DNA of 64,000 bases from positions 129,364,216-129,428,215 of the forward strand of contig NC_037669.1 in NCBI RefSeq assembly GCF_003255815.1, written 5' to 3'. Under the pieces are notes generated by a model, which did no database searches, was not told the DNA's origin, and was given only the letters and a program-made list of their open reading frames with translations. The stretch's first letter is position 1. Each line of letters opens with the position of its first letter. The DNA comes from Theropithecus gelada (taxonomy: Eukaryota > Chordata > Mammalia > Primates > Cercopithecidae). Shown here one piece after another: positions 34,665 to 47,655 of the stretch. A program made the position numbers and the translations under genes.

Positions 34665-35001
34665 CCTTTGTTTTTTTTGTTTGTTTGTTTTGTTTTTTGG
34701 TTTTTTTTTTTTTTGAGATGGAGTCTTGCTCCCATCACGCAGGCTGGAGTGCAATGCAGCGATCTTAGCTCACTGCAACCTGTGCCTCCCAGGTTCAAGC
34801 TATTCTCCTTCCTTAGCCTCCTGAGTAGCTAGGATTACAGGAGTGTGCCACCACACTCCTGTACACCACTTTTGTATTTTTAGTAGAGACAGGATTTTGC
34901 CATGTTGGCCAGATTGTTCTCGAACTCCTGGCTTCAGGTGATCCACCTGCCTTGGCCTCCCAAAGTGCTAGAATTACAGGCATGAGCCACCGCACCTGTT
35001 C
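34665..35001 (-). mobile_element. Alu SINE, antisense
   Basis: Antisense Alu with a long T-rich (TTTG/TTTTG) tail. It is flanked by 'ataacattctt' (34654-34664) and 'ataacactctt' (35002-35012), one mismatch. The usual linker between the arms is altered ('ccaccacactcctgtacacc'). Confidence 0.92.
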
Positions 35002-35012
35002 ATAACACTCTT

Positions 35013-37439
35013 AGAAATTATTCTCACCCATATTCGTCAGGTAATATAGCCAACAACATTATACCATTCTTCAGTGTACATGGGGCATCCTGTCAATTTA
35101 GGCTGACAAAAATAAGTCATCCTTTTGCAGTATGCTGGGATTTGAGTCTAAATATGAGTCTGAAAGCAGGAAAAAAGTTAAGGATATTGGAAACGAATAT
35201 TGGCGTCTACCTAAAAGGCTACTCTATTAGGTGAAATCACCTCACAGATGTCAAGCAAGATTTAGCTAATCCTCTAAATGGGGAGGAATGGCTATTTCTA
35301 TTGGCAAGGGAAGCTCAGAGGGAATTTCAAGGTCTTTTTACTCATTAGAATCCACCCAAATGTCTACACTGTAATTCAAGGTCTTAGTCTCTATCTTAAT
35401 CAACATTGTGCCTTCAATTTAAATGACCTGATGAGTCTGTGAATTAAATATACACAAGGAAATTTAGTCTTCTGTAGAATCAAACTTGTTCAAAGACCAG
35501 AACATTTAACTTTTTGCTTTAAGAAATTAGGAAATTTTCAGGGTAATCAAAAAAGTACTTCTGTTTTCCTCTCATGATTTAATCTGGGAATATAAAACTC
35601 TAAACTTACAATTTTTTTTTCTGCAAATTGTTCAGAGTTTAAGTGGTACAAATCTTAAACCAACAGATCTTGCATACCTGTATTATTTATTCTCCTCCAT
35701 ATTTAACTAAAGGGCTAGGAGTTTTCCCATCACTTTGTCTTGTATAGGTACTTCATTCCGGACAATTAATAATTGAAGAAAATATTTTTCCAGTGAATTC
35801 AATAAAACACCAGTGTCTAAATTGTATTTGTAATGAATTTATTACTGCATTCAAACTTCATTAGAACACAGAACCAGTGATAGGTTTGGGAAACTGAGCT
35901 TCTGTTTTCTGAACTACTTTTGATACATAATGCTAAGTTGGTTGGAATTTGATTACAAAAACAAATATGAAGAGTTCTGGTATAAAGAATCAGAAGCTTA
36001 CTATAATTGGATAAGTAAAGGCCAAAGAATGTCGCAGTTTGTTTTCTAGGGCTCTGAAGGCACAACAATTCTCAAATAACTCTAGAAAATTCTCACAGTT
36101 TGTTACATTTTTTGCCATCAGATACACAGCACCATTCAATTTTTAGATGTTCTAGATACACATCTTATTCTAGGTCATCACATTCACACACCTTGTTTGA
36201 AATAGCTTCTAGAAAATAATGATCTCTCTTTATTCCACCTTCTAATTTCATTTGACTGTCTCTCATCGACAGACACTAATGTAAAACTATATAATGAAGG
36301 ACACTTAGTCTGATTGTGGGAGTTCAATCAGGCCAGTGACAAATATATTAAGGATAGCTATAGAAATAGCCACAAACCTTCTTGGAAGGCCAAGAAGTTT
36401 GCATAGCTTTAGTAAGGGTTATGTCTGAAGGCAACCTGATCCTTAGCTTGAGTAAATAGCTTAAAGTGGGTACAAAGTAATGTGGGGAAGTTGTCTAGCT
36501 AGCTTGTTTACTCATGTGGTGGTAAGACTAAACATTCGTCTACCCATAGTGCTTAATTGCTTTCTACTCAGGAAGTCCAAAATGTCAATTACCCTCTAGT
36601 GGTGTTTATTCATGACCTTTGTCAATTAATCTTTGCTGAGTAAATGCTACTCTTGCTGGCAAGTTGAGGGCGTGGTCACAACTGTTTATAGCACTCTGCT
36701 TGCTGTCTGTAAGTGGCCTGGACACTCAGCCGGAGGGGCAAAGCAGAATATCTGTGTGTCTGTGTACTACATTCATCCATCATTTGGGTCAGGGTCTGCG
36801 GGCAGACCCCTGTATCTGATCATCTGGGTCTCCAGCTACCCATGTAGGGAAGAGCTTCTAAGTGCTGAACTGCCTCCCAAATTCTCTAATCTTATGTAGG
36901 AGAAAAATAAACTTCTTTCTTATTTAAATCACTATATTGCATTTCTTAATTATAACAACTTATTAGCATGTACTCCAACCAATAAAAATGACATTTTAAA
37001 ATCTATTTTTACACTTTTAAAAAAATATTTACTTTCCTTAAACTACTTGATGTTTTATAAATTCGACATATTCTTGGATTCAGTTAACTCCCACTTGCTT
37101 TCCTGGCATGTCCAGATATGGATTTGGAAGAGAGAGGTAGGAATATAAGCCATATCCCTATCTTATTCTTGCACTTATTATTTTGGTTTTCTTGAACACC
37201 CTAAAGGTCCACTGGTGGGAATGTAAATCAATTCATTATTTCTGGTAATGAATTATACAATATGCATCAAGGACTTTAGAGTGTAGTATATGTAAATACT
37301 AAGACTTAGGTGAAAAACACACAATGTATCTAAATTCAACATTATTTTAATTATAATAAATTTTAAAATCATTTGAAATCATAAGATAATGGTTAGTCAT
37401 ATTTTATAATAGTTCTTTGATTTAACCATTTGCTCTGTA
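35013..37439. other. Unassigned sequence
   Basis: No gene or confident repeat. The segment ending near 36930 has an LTR-like tail ('gagaaaaataaacttctttc' after a GC-richer block at 36640-36890), but no terminal repeats or primer site support an LTR call. Confidence 0.45.
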
Positions 37440-37812
37440 CTAAATTTTTTCTCCTCAAAATTCTTACGTTGAAGGTTTAACCTTCAATATGACTGTATTT
37501 GCAGATATTAGGTTAAATGAAGTCATAAGAGTGCAGTTCTAATATGATAAAAATTGATGTCTTTGTAAAAGAGGAAGAGACACCAGATAAATTTGTCTCC
37601 ATGCATGCACAGAGGAAGGATTGTATGAGATCCAGGGAGAAGGCAGCCACCTGCAAACCAAGGAGAGAAGCCTCACCAGAAACCAATCCTTTCTGCATGT
37701 TGATCTGAGACTTCCATATTCCAGAACTGTGAAAGGATAAATGTACATTGTTTGAGTCAACCAGCCTGTAGGATATTGTTATGGTAGCCTGACCTCACTG
37801 ATAGAACATTAA
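37440..37812 (+). mobile_element. MLT1-like MaLR LTR
   Basis: Diverged LTR with the ordered blocks 'gagaaggcagccacctgcaa', 'gagaagcctcaccagaaacc', 'attccagaactgtgaaagga' and 'ggatattgttatggtagcct', matching the 3' half of MLT1-type LTRs. No internal region. Confidence 0.65.
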
Positions 37813-40800
37813 AATCAAGTTATAAAACAATATTTAATAACATGAGGTGAAAAGGAGAAAATAAAATTAGTATGTGTGTTGGTGTATATATGATGTGTAT
37901 ACATATGAGTATAATGTTGAACATAGAAAAGTAAATAAATACACATACAATTTATACATTACAGAGACTTGAAAGAACTACATTGGAATAAAGAGTGTGT
38001 TTAGTAAGAGTTCATGAAAACCACTCCATTCTTTGGGAGCAAATCCATGTTTTCTGCAAGAGACACAATGATTGTCCACTGATGAGTCACTAAACCTCAG
38101 CTCCATTCTGGCTAGCAGCATCTGTTGAAAATTCTCCTGTTAATTCTGTAAAATCTCTGCATAGTCTTTATAACCCTGCCTGTATCAAGTTACATTGTTC
38201 TGAACCTGTGGCGGTTGGAGGGAGGGTGGAGTGATGAGAGTAAAAAGCTGACACTGTAAATGATCATTGAGGAGGCAGAAATTTTACACAACTCTAAATC
38301 AAAGACACTTTGAAATGAGACAGTGGTAGAGTCTGTTACACATAGACTGCTCCCAGTAGTAAACAAATAGTTGCTACACAGAACATGTTTTATTTCACCT
38401 AGTTATTTAGAAATAAAATTGGACCTCATCTGACCTCCTTGATTATTCTGCCATCTGCCCATTTTTCCTGGAGGCTGTTAATTTAGTGTGTGCTTGGAGT
38501 TTCACTTTGGAAGTCTTTTAAATATAGCATTCCTTTTTAGAAATTCAGCTTTCAATTTTAAAATATGTATCATTTACTTTTCAAAATATTCTGAAGTTAC
38601 TAGGAGATACTACAGCCAATGGTGGACATTAGAAATAAGCCTAAAACATGAAGATGTGTGTTTCAATGCCAACTAACAATATCTTTTCTTTTCTTATACC
38701 CCAGAGCAGATGTTATCTTCCCACACAAATGTACTAATCTTAATCTCAACCAACAGATACTTCCCTGGAGACCCATTGTCTATTTCTCCAATAATTTATA
38801 CAACATTGAACTTAACTCTCTTATTTCCAATGCCAGTTGGCTATCCATTGAAAACTAGTCTGTGACTTCAAAGCAAACATATCACGCTTTCTTATTGGTT
38901 GTTACATGCTTCTCAGAATTATCTCTATTGGAGTGGTTCACAAATTGGAAATCAAATATTGAGGAGTTTTTGTTTGTTAGTTTGTTTCAGTTTTGCTGTT
39001 TTTCTTCTTTTTGTTTGTTTAACACAGAAAGTGGCTACTATTTTCTCCAGGGGCTAAAAAGGAAGGACTAAAAAGCAGATAATTATTATATTGTCTTTGT
39101 CTTTTTCTGTACACTTGGCTCTGCTTGATTTAGGAAATTCCTAGATCTTGATAGAGCAAGCTGATTTTGCAATTTACATAATACACTTGCATGAATGTCT
39201 CTTACTAGGCTCTCATAAATACTTGTATCTTCAAAGAAATGTCTTAGTATTTTCAAGGAGCAGTCTTTGCAATTACTTATTTTTTGAAACTTCTGAAAGA
39301 GGTCTTTCTGTGAGTGTGTGCAAACCTAATAGGAGAAATGGAAAGAAAAACTGAATAAATGTCCTTGAAAAGTCAAATAAAAAAACTGAATGGCATTGAA
39401 AGATTTGCTGTTTTTGTTACATAATTTATTATTTGATGTAATTTTCAGATAACAATCAAGTAGTATATCATATGTAAGAAAAATGCCTATATTATGAAAA
39501 ACAATGTACAGGAAACCTTGATCCAAAAGAAGAGATGTGCATATATTTCTTCAATTTAAATGCATCCATTCAAAGTAAGGCTGAGATTGGTTTAATCTAA
39601 TGTTTATTGTTAAATCATGAAAAAAAGTACCAATGAATGCAGGTACTACTACTGAATATATACCAATCCTGGTGATTAAAAAAGCACAAAACCTAAAATG
39701 AGAATTACATAACATTCACTTAAAATCTTTCAAGGTGTTTTCCTAACATGTATTTGATGTTAAAGAACCTAAGGATTTCTGAGATTTATTGAAGTAGAGT
39801 TACCAAGGGTAAATCTTATGTTCTGTAGTGTCATAGGTTTCTGTCTTCCTAGTTGATTTATGTGGTGACTGAGATTCGTATTATAAGCAGCTCATGAATT
39901 GGACAGTTACCATCTCCTGTACCCCTATTATTCAGCTACTTTCATATTTCATAATGTTCTCCCTGGCTGAACAATGATGTGGAAATCCATACTTACCGCT
40001 GACTGGCCATCATGAATGGGGTAATTTCATTACTGCTTCTCTTGTTTTAGACGTGGCCAGAGCTATCATTTGAATAAATATGCCAATACACCTAACTGAA
40101 TAATGTTTTAGCAGACTGTGTGGGCACTTTTGAGAATACTACATAAAAGGTTATAAAGTCATTTGGTTTCTCTCCAACCTATTTGTAAAAATAAGATAAT
40201 CTTTATAAAACTACAGCTAGGCTAACGATTTGAAAATTTAGATCGTTCTCAGAAATATCATTGCCAACAGAAATAGTATAAAGATTAACACTCAAGTGAT
40301 TGACATATTTCTCCCATCTGATCACTAACCAGCTAGGAGCATTAAGTTCTGGCAAGTGCAAATTTGTTTATATTTGAAATAAGGCTAAGACTGTATGCTT
40401 TGGGGATTTAATTGAACTAACTTTGATTTCAGGCTATCCTGTTAACATTGTGAGTTTAATTACTCAGTCACTTTGTTTTTACTTCCTTACATTATAAAAA
40501 GTAATAGCATAACTATGTCATCAATTTCTTAAAATTGAAAGGGAATAAATGAATTAATTTATGTTACAAACCAGGAAATTGGCAAATCTTTAATCAGTAA
40601 TGATTATTTTATTCTGTTCTTTAATAGATGTTTCATATGAATATAAAATAAATTTAACTTGTGAAAGTATTTTACAAAAGTAAAAAGCTATAGAAACAAT
40701 GGAATTTTATTTTATATTTTTACAATCACCAGCATCCACATGTTGTAAAAGAAAGCATCTAATGGAATCTATGAAAATATTTTTGCCTTTTATTTTCTCC

Positions 40801-43040
40801 CATTTTTATTTTAAACAGTTGCAGGAGTAATAAAATAGCAAAACAGCAATCTGTGTACTCCTCATCAACATTCACTGACTGTTAACCTTTCTTTCTCGCT
40901 CTCTGCCTCTTCTGCACATACATCATTTGGGAATGAAACATATGAGAATTAGAACTATGTGTAGATATGATAGCACTGCACCCCTAAATATTTTAACATT
41001 TATCATTATGAAAACGATGACTCTCTCCTACATGGCTATATTAAAATTCTTACACACAGGAATTTTAACACTGATACAATATCAGCATAGTCAATGCCTT
41101 TTACAATTGCTTATTTTCAAGAATTCATTTAATTGCAATGTATTGCTGGGTCCAGCCCACAGACCGTGACTGAGCAACGGATGAAAAAATTCACTCACAC
41201 ACACCTTTCTACAATTTTTCCCACCACCCTGACCAATCTCATACAATGTATTATAAATTGTTTTACATACGCTTTAAGTAAGATTCGTAATTGTTTAGCT
41301 GATACAAACTTTTAGACAAATCTGTAAGAGTTGATAAGAGTTAATAATTCTTCTAATTATTAATCATGATTTCTAGGGCAAACCATGGTATTTTATAATT
41401 TTTTTAAAATAAAAATTTCATTAAAAACAACAATAAATTTTCAGGTATGTTAAGCAATATGAACATACATTTATACAATGGCGATTACTGTCAAAATGGA
41501 AGCCATCCATAACAAGTTTTGATTAATCATGAGGTCTAATATGGTTTAATAAAGATATGCAGCACTATACGTATACTGAACACTTACTTAAAATGAATAA
41601 TGTTGGCTTGTATAGTAATCCCCAATAATTATTCCTCATATTCATCATTTTGTTTTGAAATACCTGGGGTCATCATAAACCAAATAGAAATTGTGAAATT
41701 AAATGGTGTTTAGTTCATTAGACCAAGAATATAGTAAGATAACGCTAGTCAAATTGTTTTTCACATACAAAAGCAAAAGTATAATCTAAATTAGTACCCT
41801 CATGTTGAGTCTACCTGTATTTAACTTTAGTGTCTTTTTATTAAAACAGTTATGTATGATATATGCTTTTAAAACATCATTTGTGTATGTTCTAAGAGTT
41901 ATTTTCTTTTAATATTTCTTCTGGGGTAAGCAAACTGGTTGGGAGAGAGAAATAAATTCAGAAAGTTCATTCCCTACCGAAATGTATGAATCTGTGTAAA
42001 AAACAGTTCACCTAAAGCCAATAGCAAAGGAAATACTCAGTGTTGATTATTACCCATGTAGGTATCCCAGGGTAGTAGAAGATACCTCAGAAATACTACT
42101 CTTACCAGTGTTTAGGTATGGGCTATATGGCCTGCTATATTGGTTTTTAGTTTGAGTTTCCATTATTTTATTGTTTTGTGTAATTATTTTCACTTACCTG
42201 TCAGTTAATTTATATTTGTTCTAAATGCAGTTTGTTAAAACAAAATCATTCCATGTGTTTCCAGTTTAATATTTCATATTTTGGTAATTTTATTGATAAA
42301 CCTCAACTTGTACATCATGTAAATGTTGAAAAATCAAGACAAGCAAATAAAAAATCCAAAATATTATAATTGCATTGAATAGCAGTGGTATTTTCTCAAA
42401 AACTTGTACGTTATTTTAATTCATAAAAAGGTACAGAGTTGTTATACTTTATTACAAGTTGTATTGCCTATGAAATTATCACTATGCTATTTGATTTGGT
42501 GTATTTTTCTTGCCTATATTTTTGTCTGAATTTTTGTTGCTATTATTATTATTTTGTCTGGTTCTATCTGCTTTTTGTTGGTGTTTTTGTTTTTCTTTCT
42601 CATTGAAAGCTTTCTGTATGTAGTGAGATACATGAACAATCATAGTGCATGAATTTTATCATATAAAACTTCTGCCACTATAAAATATATACTTTTATTT
42701 TATACTAACTTTTTAAAATTCGAAGGAAGGGCTAACTAGCTAGGTCATGGAAGAACATGGAAGTTATTCTGGTAAGAATTTATGAGCAACATTTCTATGT
42801 CAGTCACTAAGATAACTTTCAATATAACCAGGAGTCCTCAAATTATAGGAAAAATAATTAACAATTACAGCAGTAGCTAATTCTATAATAAAGACATCAT
42901 AAAGTGCTTTGGGGTTTTACCTCTGCTGGGGTACAGTAAGGACTTACTGAAATATTTTTATATGCATTAGTTGAAGTTTATATATAAATCCTACATCACA
43001 AATAACATAACCTAATTGAAATAATGATGTATGTGCATGT
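37813..43040. other. Unassigned AT-rich sequence
   Basis: About 5.2 kb without a nameable gene or young repeat. A segment near 40860-41150 may be an old L1 3' fragment. Open frames here are short and without recognisable motifs. Confidence 0.45.
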
Positions 43041-43056
43041 AACACTTACTTTTTTA

Positions 43057-43199
43057 CTTGGGAGACTGAGGCAGGAGAATAGTGTAAACCTGGGAGGCGG
43101 AGCTTGCAGTGAGCTGAGATCCGGCCACTGCACTCCAGCCTGGGCGACAGAGCGAGACTCTGTCTCCAAACAAACAAACAAAAACAAACAAACAAACAA
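43057..43199 (+). mobile_element. 5'-truncated AluY (right arm only), Old World monkey type
   Basis: Only the right arm is present, starting 'cttgggagactgaggcagga', with 'gatccggccactgcactcc' and an (AAAC)n tail. A perfect 16-bp target duplication ('aacacttactttttta') at 43041-43056 and 43200-43215 shows this is a complete insertion made truncated, not a deletion product. Confidence 0.95.
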
Positions 43200-43215
43200 A
43201 ACACTTACTTTTTTA

Positions 43216-46200
43216 TTTAATCCTTTTTTTTTCAGAAATGTGAGTGATATATTTTAGACAGAGCAAAAGATATAATTTTGATGTAATGGGCATGTTAATA
43301 GATTACATATATATGAATGAATAAGGGATAAGTGATGAATAAGAAGTTATATGATAAGTTTATTTCTGCCAACTTAATGTGTGCCTGGGCCTTGAGGCCT
43401 CTATATATTATGAACCTAGATCAAATGATAAAGCATGAGAATAATTAGCAAACTCAGAGGACGATGTTTGACTAATTTATCTCTAAAACTACTTTGAACT
43501 GTTTACATACACTTGAGTATTAGTTTCATGAGGGCATTGCTCCCTTGACTCATTCAGGATAATTGTTCAGTAAGTGCTTTGCCTAAATTATCTTTATTCC
43601 TCAATATGAATAACATTTTGTTATCCACTCTTTCATGAAGTGTGCAGTGAATAGGTGCCCCATTAATAAAGGAGGCCATATAATAAAATAGAAGAGTAGT
43701 TATATGCAGACTTCAAAAGAAGATTTTTTAAATTAATACTAGAAAAATATTGCAAAAATTTGGCACATTAAATAGAAAAAAAAGTGATATTAACTGTGTG
43801 TAAAATTATGACCTCACTCTTTTCTTTAAATTTTTGGTCTACCTTGCAAAAAATGTTAATTCACTATGGTTTCCTAATTTATCAATTATTTCCCTTGCAA
43901 AATCTATTCTTTACTTATGACAAATGTTTTACTGAGCTGTAATGATAGTATAGACACAATTTTGATATATTAAAATTATTCATCTCGATTACTACATAAA
44001 CTTCATAATGATAATATTTAACAAAGTATATATAACAAATATAGCTAGCCATAATCTTATATCTAGTCACATACTTAAATTTTAGGTAGCACTATATATC
44101 ACCCAGATGCATTATGTAAAATACAATATTGAAATAGTATCCAATAATCATTGCACTCATAGTTTTCTTTAGAGTTTATAGCCGTCATAATTATTTTTTA
44201 CTACATCTGAGGTTAAACAACTTTTCTTCACATAAGTACAATCAGCCTTAATGTTTTATCCATGGGCGACTTTGAATGGCTGCTTATATTGATCTTCAAT
44301 ATGAAGTGTCATTCTTGCTTCATTCTTGTATACATATAAATAAATTGCATATACCGTTTCAATCATGTTGAACCAGAAAGTTTGATTTTTTTTTCCATTT
44401 CTAGTCATATGAAAAATTAATGTCAATAAAACCTAAATAAACCTGGACTTTGGACTACTCTATTTTCAATGATGCAAAACTCAAAAGAAAGCCTGTCATA
44501 TTATTTAAATTTCCCAATAAATATTTAAGGGAGTAAGGTGTTTTTAACTTAAAAAGATCAGTTAAAAAAAAGCAAAACTTTGAAAGGAAATGCAAGTACA
44601 TCCCTGTGACATACACAAATACATATACCCCTTGGTTCATTATGCCCCAGCCCCATACCATTTGTTCTAATTACTGTTCTTTTGCATACCATGAGGAAGC
44701 AGAGTTACAGAGAGATACCCACTTATGGATGATAAGCAATTTAAAATTTTAGTTTTGAAATTATGTTCCTCAACCAGAGATTTCAGTTTTTAAGTTTTGA
44801 AAGTCAATAGAAGCTTAAAGGATTATTCTAAAGTGTAACCTCCTAACAAAAAGAGAACCAGATCCTTAAGAAGTTTTATCTAAATTGTAAAGCAGTAAAT
44901 TTAGGATGGATAATTTAGGTCTTTTTTTTTTTTTTTTTGAATTGGCTCAGAATCTTCTTCTACACCCCTGAAAAGCATCCTTTGGAGCCCTTAGAAGATA
45001 CATCAGGACAGGCTCACATCTCTAAATCATGGACAATCTGGTAGGCTGATTAAATACTATATTGGTTCTTAATGCTAGTAGATAAGAGGGGCGAGCCCAG
45101 GTTGAATTATAACATTCAAAATCATTTATAAAATGTCATCACCCAGAGCATTTACTTATCCACAATACCAAAAAGCCATTAACATTCGCAGCTTAAACAT
45201 CAAAGGATGAGCTATCTTTACCCTCACTAGAAAAAAAGAGCTATTAGAGATCCACATCCCTCCAAAAAGACATTCATGGATTTGTGATTTTAAGGCACAC
45301 TCTTCACATTCAAATCCTCTTAAAATTTAGTCACACTTTCCCTTTAAGATTTGACATTTGTGTTTTGTTCTGTAATGACTTCTCAATCTCTTTCAGCATT
45401 AATTTTTAATAAATAGTGATGTATAAATTATATTTTTTCATCAAATAAACACAATTCTGATTGCCTTATAATTAAGTTTTCTGTAATCATTTCTCAGTAA
45501 AATTGCAATTGCTACTAAAATATTATTTTTTCTAACAACATCTTTATGGAGAAATAATGAAGAAATACTTTCATAGATACCATCTCAAAAAACAAGTTAG
45601 GACATGATTTAAAACATGAATATTTAGATTTCCTGGAGGAACAATAAAAGAATAAGTAGCTAAGCAGGGATCTATGTAAAATATCAATCTGCAAGACCTA
45701 ATTGTCTTGTTTGCCCTCTAATTATGCTCAGACCTCAGGGGAAGATCAGCTTCATGCAAGAGTGCAAATAGGATTTCTTTTATCCTAATCATATGTATTC
45801 TTTTTATCATCTCCTTTCTCCTTTCTTTTTTTTTTTCTCTGTTATGCCCTAGATTTCCACAGAACTGACCCCGTCTAATAATTGTATTCCAAATATCCCC
45901 ATTGCTACTCCTACAACTCCATTGCAATTTCCCTCCCATTATCTCTCAGAAACTGCTTTATCTAATACCAACTCATATCAATCTAGTGATCTAACCTGTC
46001 CCTCTCTGTCTGTGTCTCTAAAGTGTTCTTGTCTTCTAGTTCTTGAGGGGTGGGACTGAGGTAAAGAAGTAGGGCAGTATGGCAGATTTTTTATATCGCC
46101 CTAAATATCAGAGAGAAAATTGCCTATATTTTCCATATAGAATTTTCCTTTTCTGTCTATAATAAATCTTTTTTTGTACATTTCAGCACCAATTAATGTA

Positions 46201-47335
46201 AAAGATACAAGGGAGAAATATTATCAATCAAGCAATATTTCATAGATATCATTTAAAGTCTGATTCTTATAGTTCTACTGGACAAGAAAAACAGTCTATG
46301 TATAGCAACAATAAAGGGCTTTTAAAATTACCATTTGTCACCAATTACTTTATCAACATTGAATAAGATTCAATATCTGTTTTTAAATATCAAGAAAAGA
46401 GTATACTTATGGTTATGTGCATAGCGGTGTGTGAATATTGTGACTTTTATTTCAAAAGCATACTTTTTGATACTACAGACCGAGGAAGAAAGTATTGTAA
46501 AAACCCAAATTTCATTAACTAAGTCATTTAATACATTATTATATAAGCATTTATATGTATGATTATATATATATTGCCTCTGGAAATTACACTTAATAAA
46601 TATGTAAAAAATATTTCTTAAACATTCATAAGAGAAAACAGAATATTTTTTGAAAAATTAAAAGAATATATTTTCTAGAAAGAAGAAACTTCAGAAGAGT
46701 TATTTCAAATCAGGATATGCCACCTTTACCAATAAAAGATTTATGTTCAGCTAAATTCATTTTGTTTCCTCATGAATAAATATGAAATTATTCTTTGGAA
46801 CATCTAGGAAAGCAGTGAAAATCCTACTGCCATTGTGTATAAAATATAAGAAACAGTAAAAAAAATCAAAATAAAATATGGTTTATGTTTCACATTTTTT
46901 GCAAGTTAAATGAATATTTTCACAGTATTCATAATTATAAGATATCGAATATTATTGTGGTTGTGCAGTAATCTACTCAAGTGCCTAACAGCAGCATAGA
47001 AACTACAAAATCCAAAGAACTGACAAACTCACTAGTTAGTACAACAGCAACAATAACAAGGCAATTATTAGATCCTGAAGTGAATATGTTTAAAAACAGA
47101 CCCACATATAGCAAAGAGAGAGTAGCAATAGTATTCTATTTCTGGATGGGTTGCTTAACTGAAATTTTCAACTCATTTTACTTCTATGAATTACTATATC
47201 TTTAAATATAATAATCTTTACAAAGACATAAATTTACAGGCCTAATATAAAAACAAGTGATCTGTTTATCAGCATTCATAAGCAAGAATTCAAATTTTAA
47301 AAGCACCATGTGATACAGGCTACAAATGAGTTATG
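43216..47335. other. Unassigned AT-rich sequence
   Basis: About 4.1 kb without an element, RNA gene or coding frame I can name. A poly-T run lies near 44922-44938 and a pyrimidine-rich patch near 45810-45840. Confidence 0.5.
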
Positions 47336-47655
47336 TGCATGATGTGGTTAGAGCCCTGAGGAAGGAGAGCGCTAATGGACTGACTGCATCCCCGCAATAT
47401 TAGACAAAGCTCTAATCCCCACTGTAACTGTATTTGGGGACAGGGTCTATAAAGAGTTGATTAAGATTAAGTGATGTATTAAGGGTGGACCCTGATCCAC
47501 TAGGATTTGTGTCCTCATAAGAGACCAGAGAGCTTGTGTGCTACCTCTCCCCACTCCCCGTGGAAGGACATGGTGAGGAAGTGGCTGTGTGCAAGCTAGA
47601 AATAAAGGCCTCTGGGACTTCTAGCCTCCAGAGCTTTGAGCAAATACATTTCTGT
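47336..47655 (+). mobile_element. MLT1-like MaLR LTR
   Basis: Blocks 'gggtggaccctgatccacta', 'gtcctcataagagaccagag', 'ctagcctccagagctttgag' and 'acatttctgttaagct' occur in the MLT1-type order. Solo and partial. Confidence 0.65.

Noticed and set aside
36640..36930. Possible LTR (GC-richer block ending in gagaaaaataaac)
   Set aside because: No TG...CA ends, TATA box or flanking duplication could be identified.
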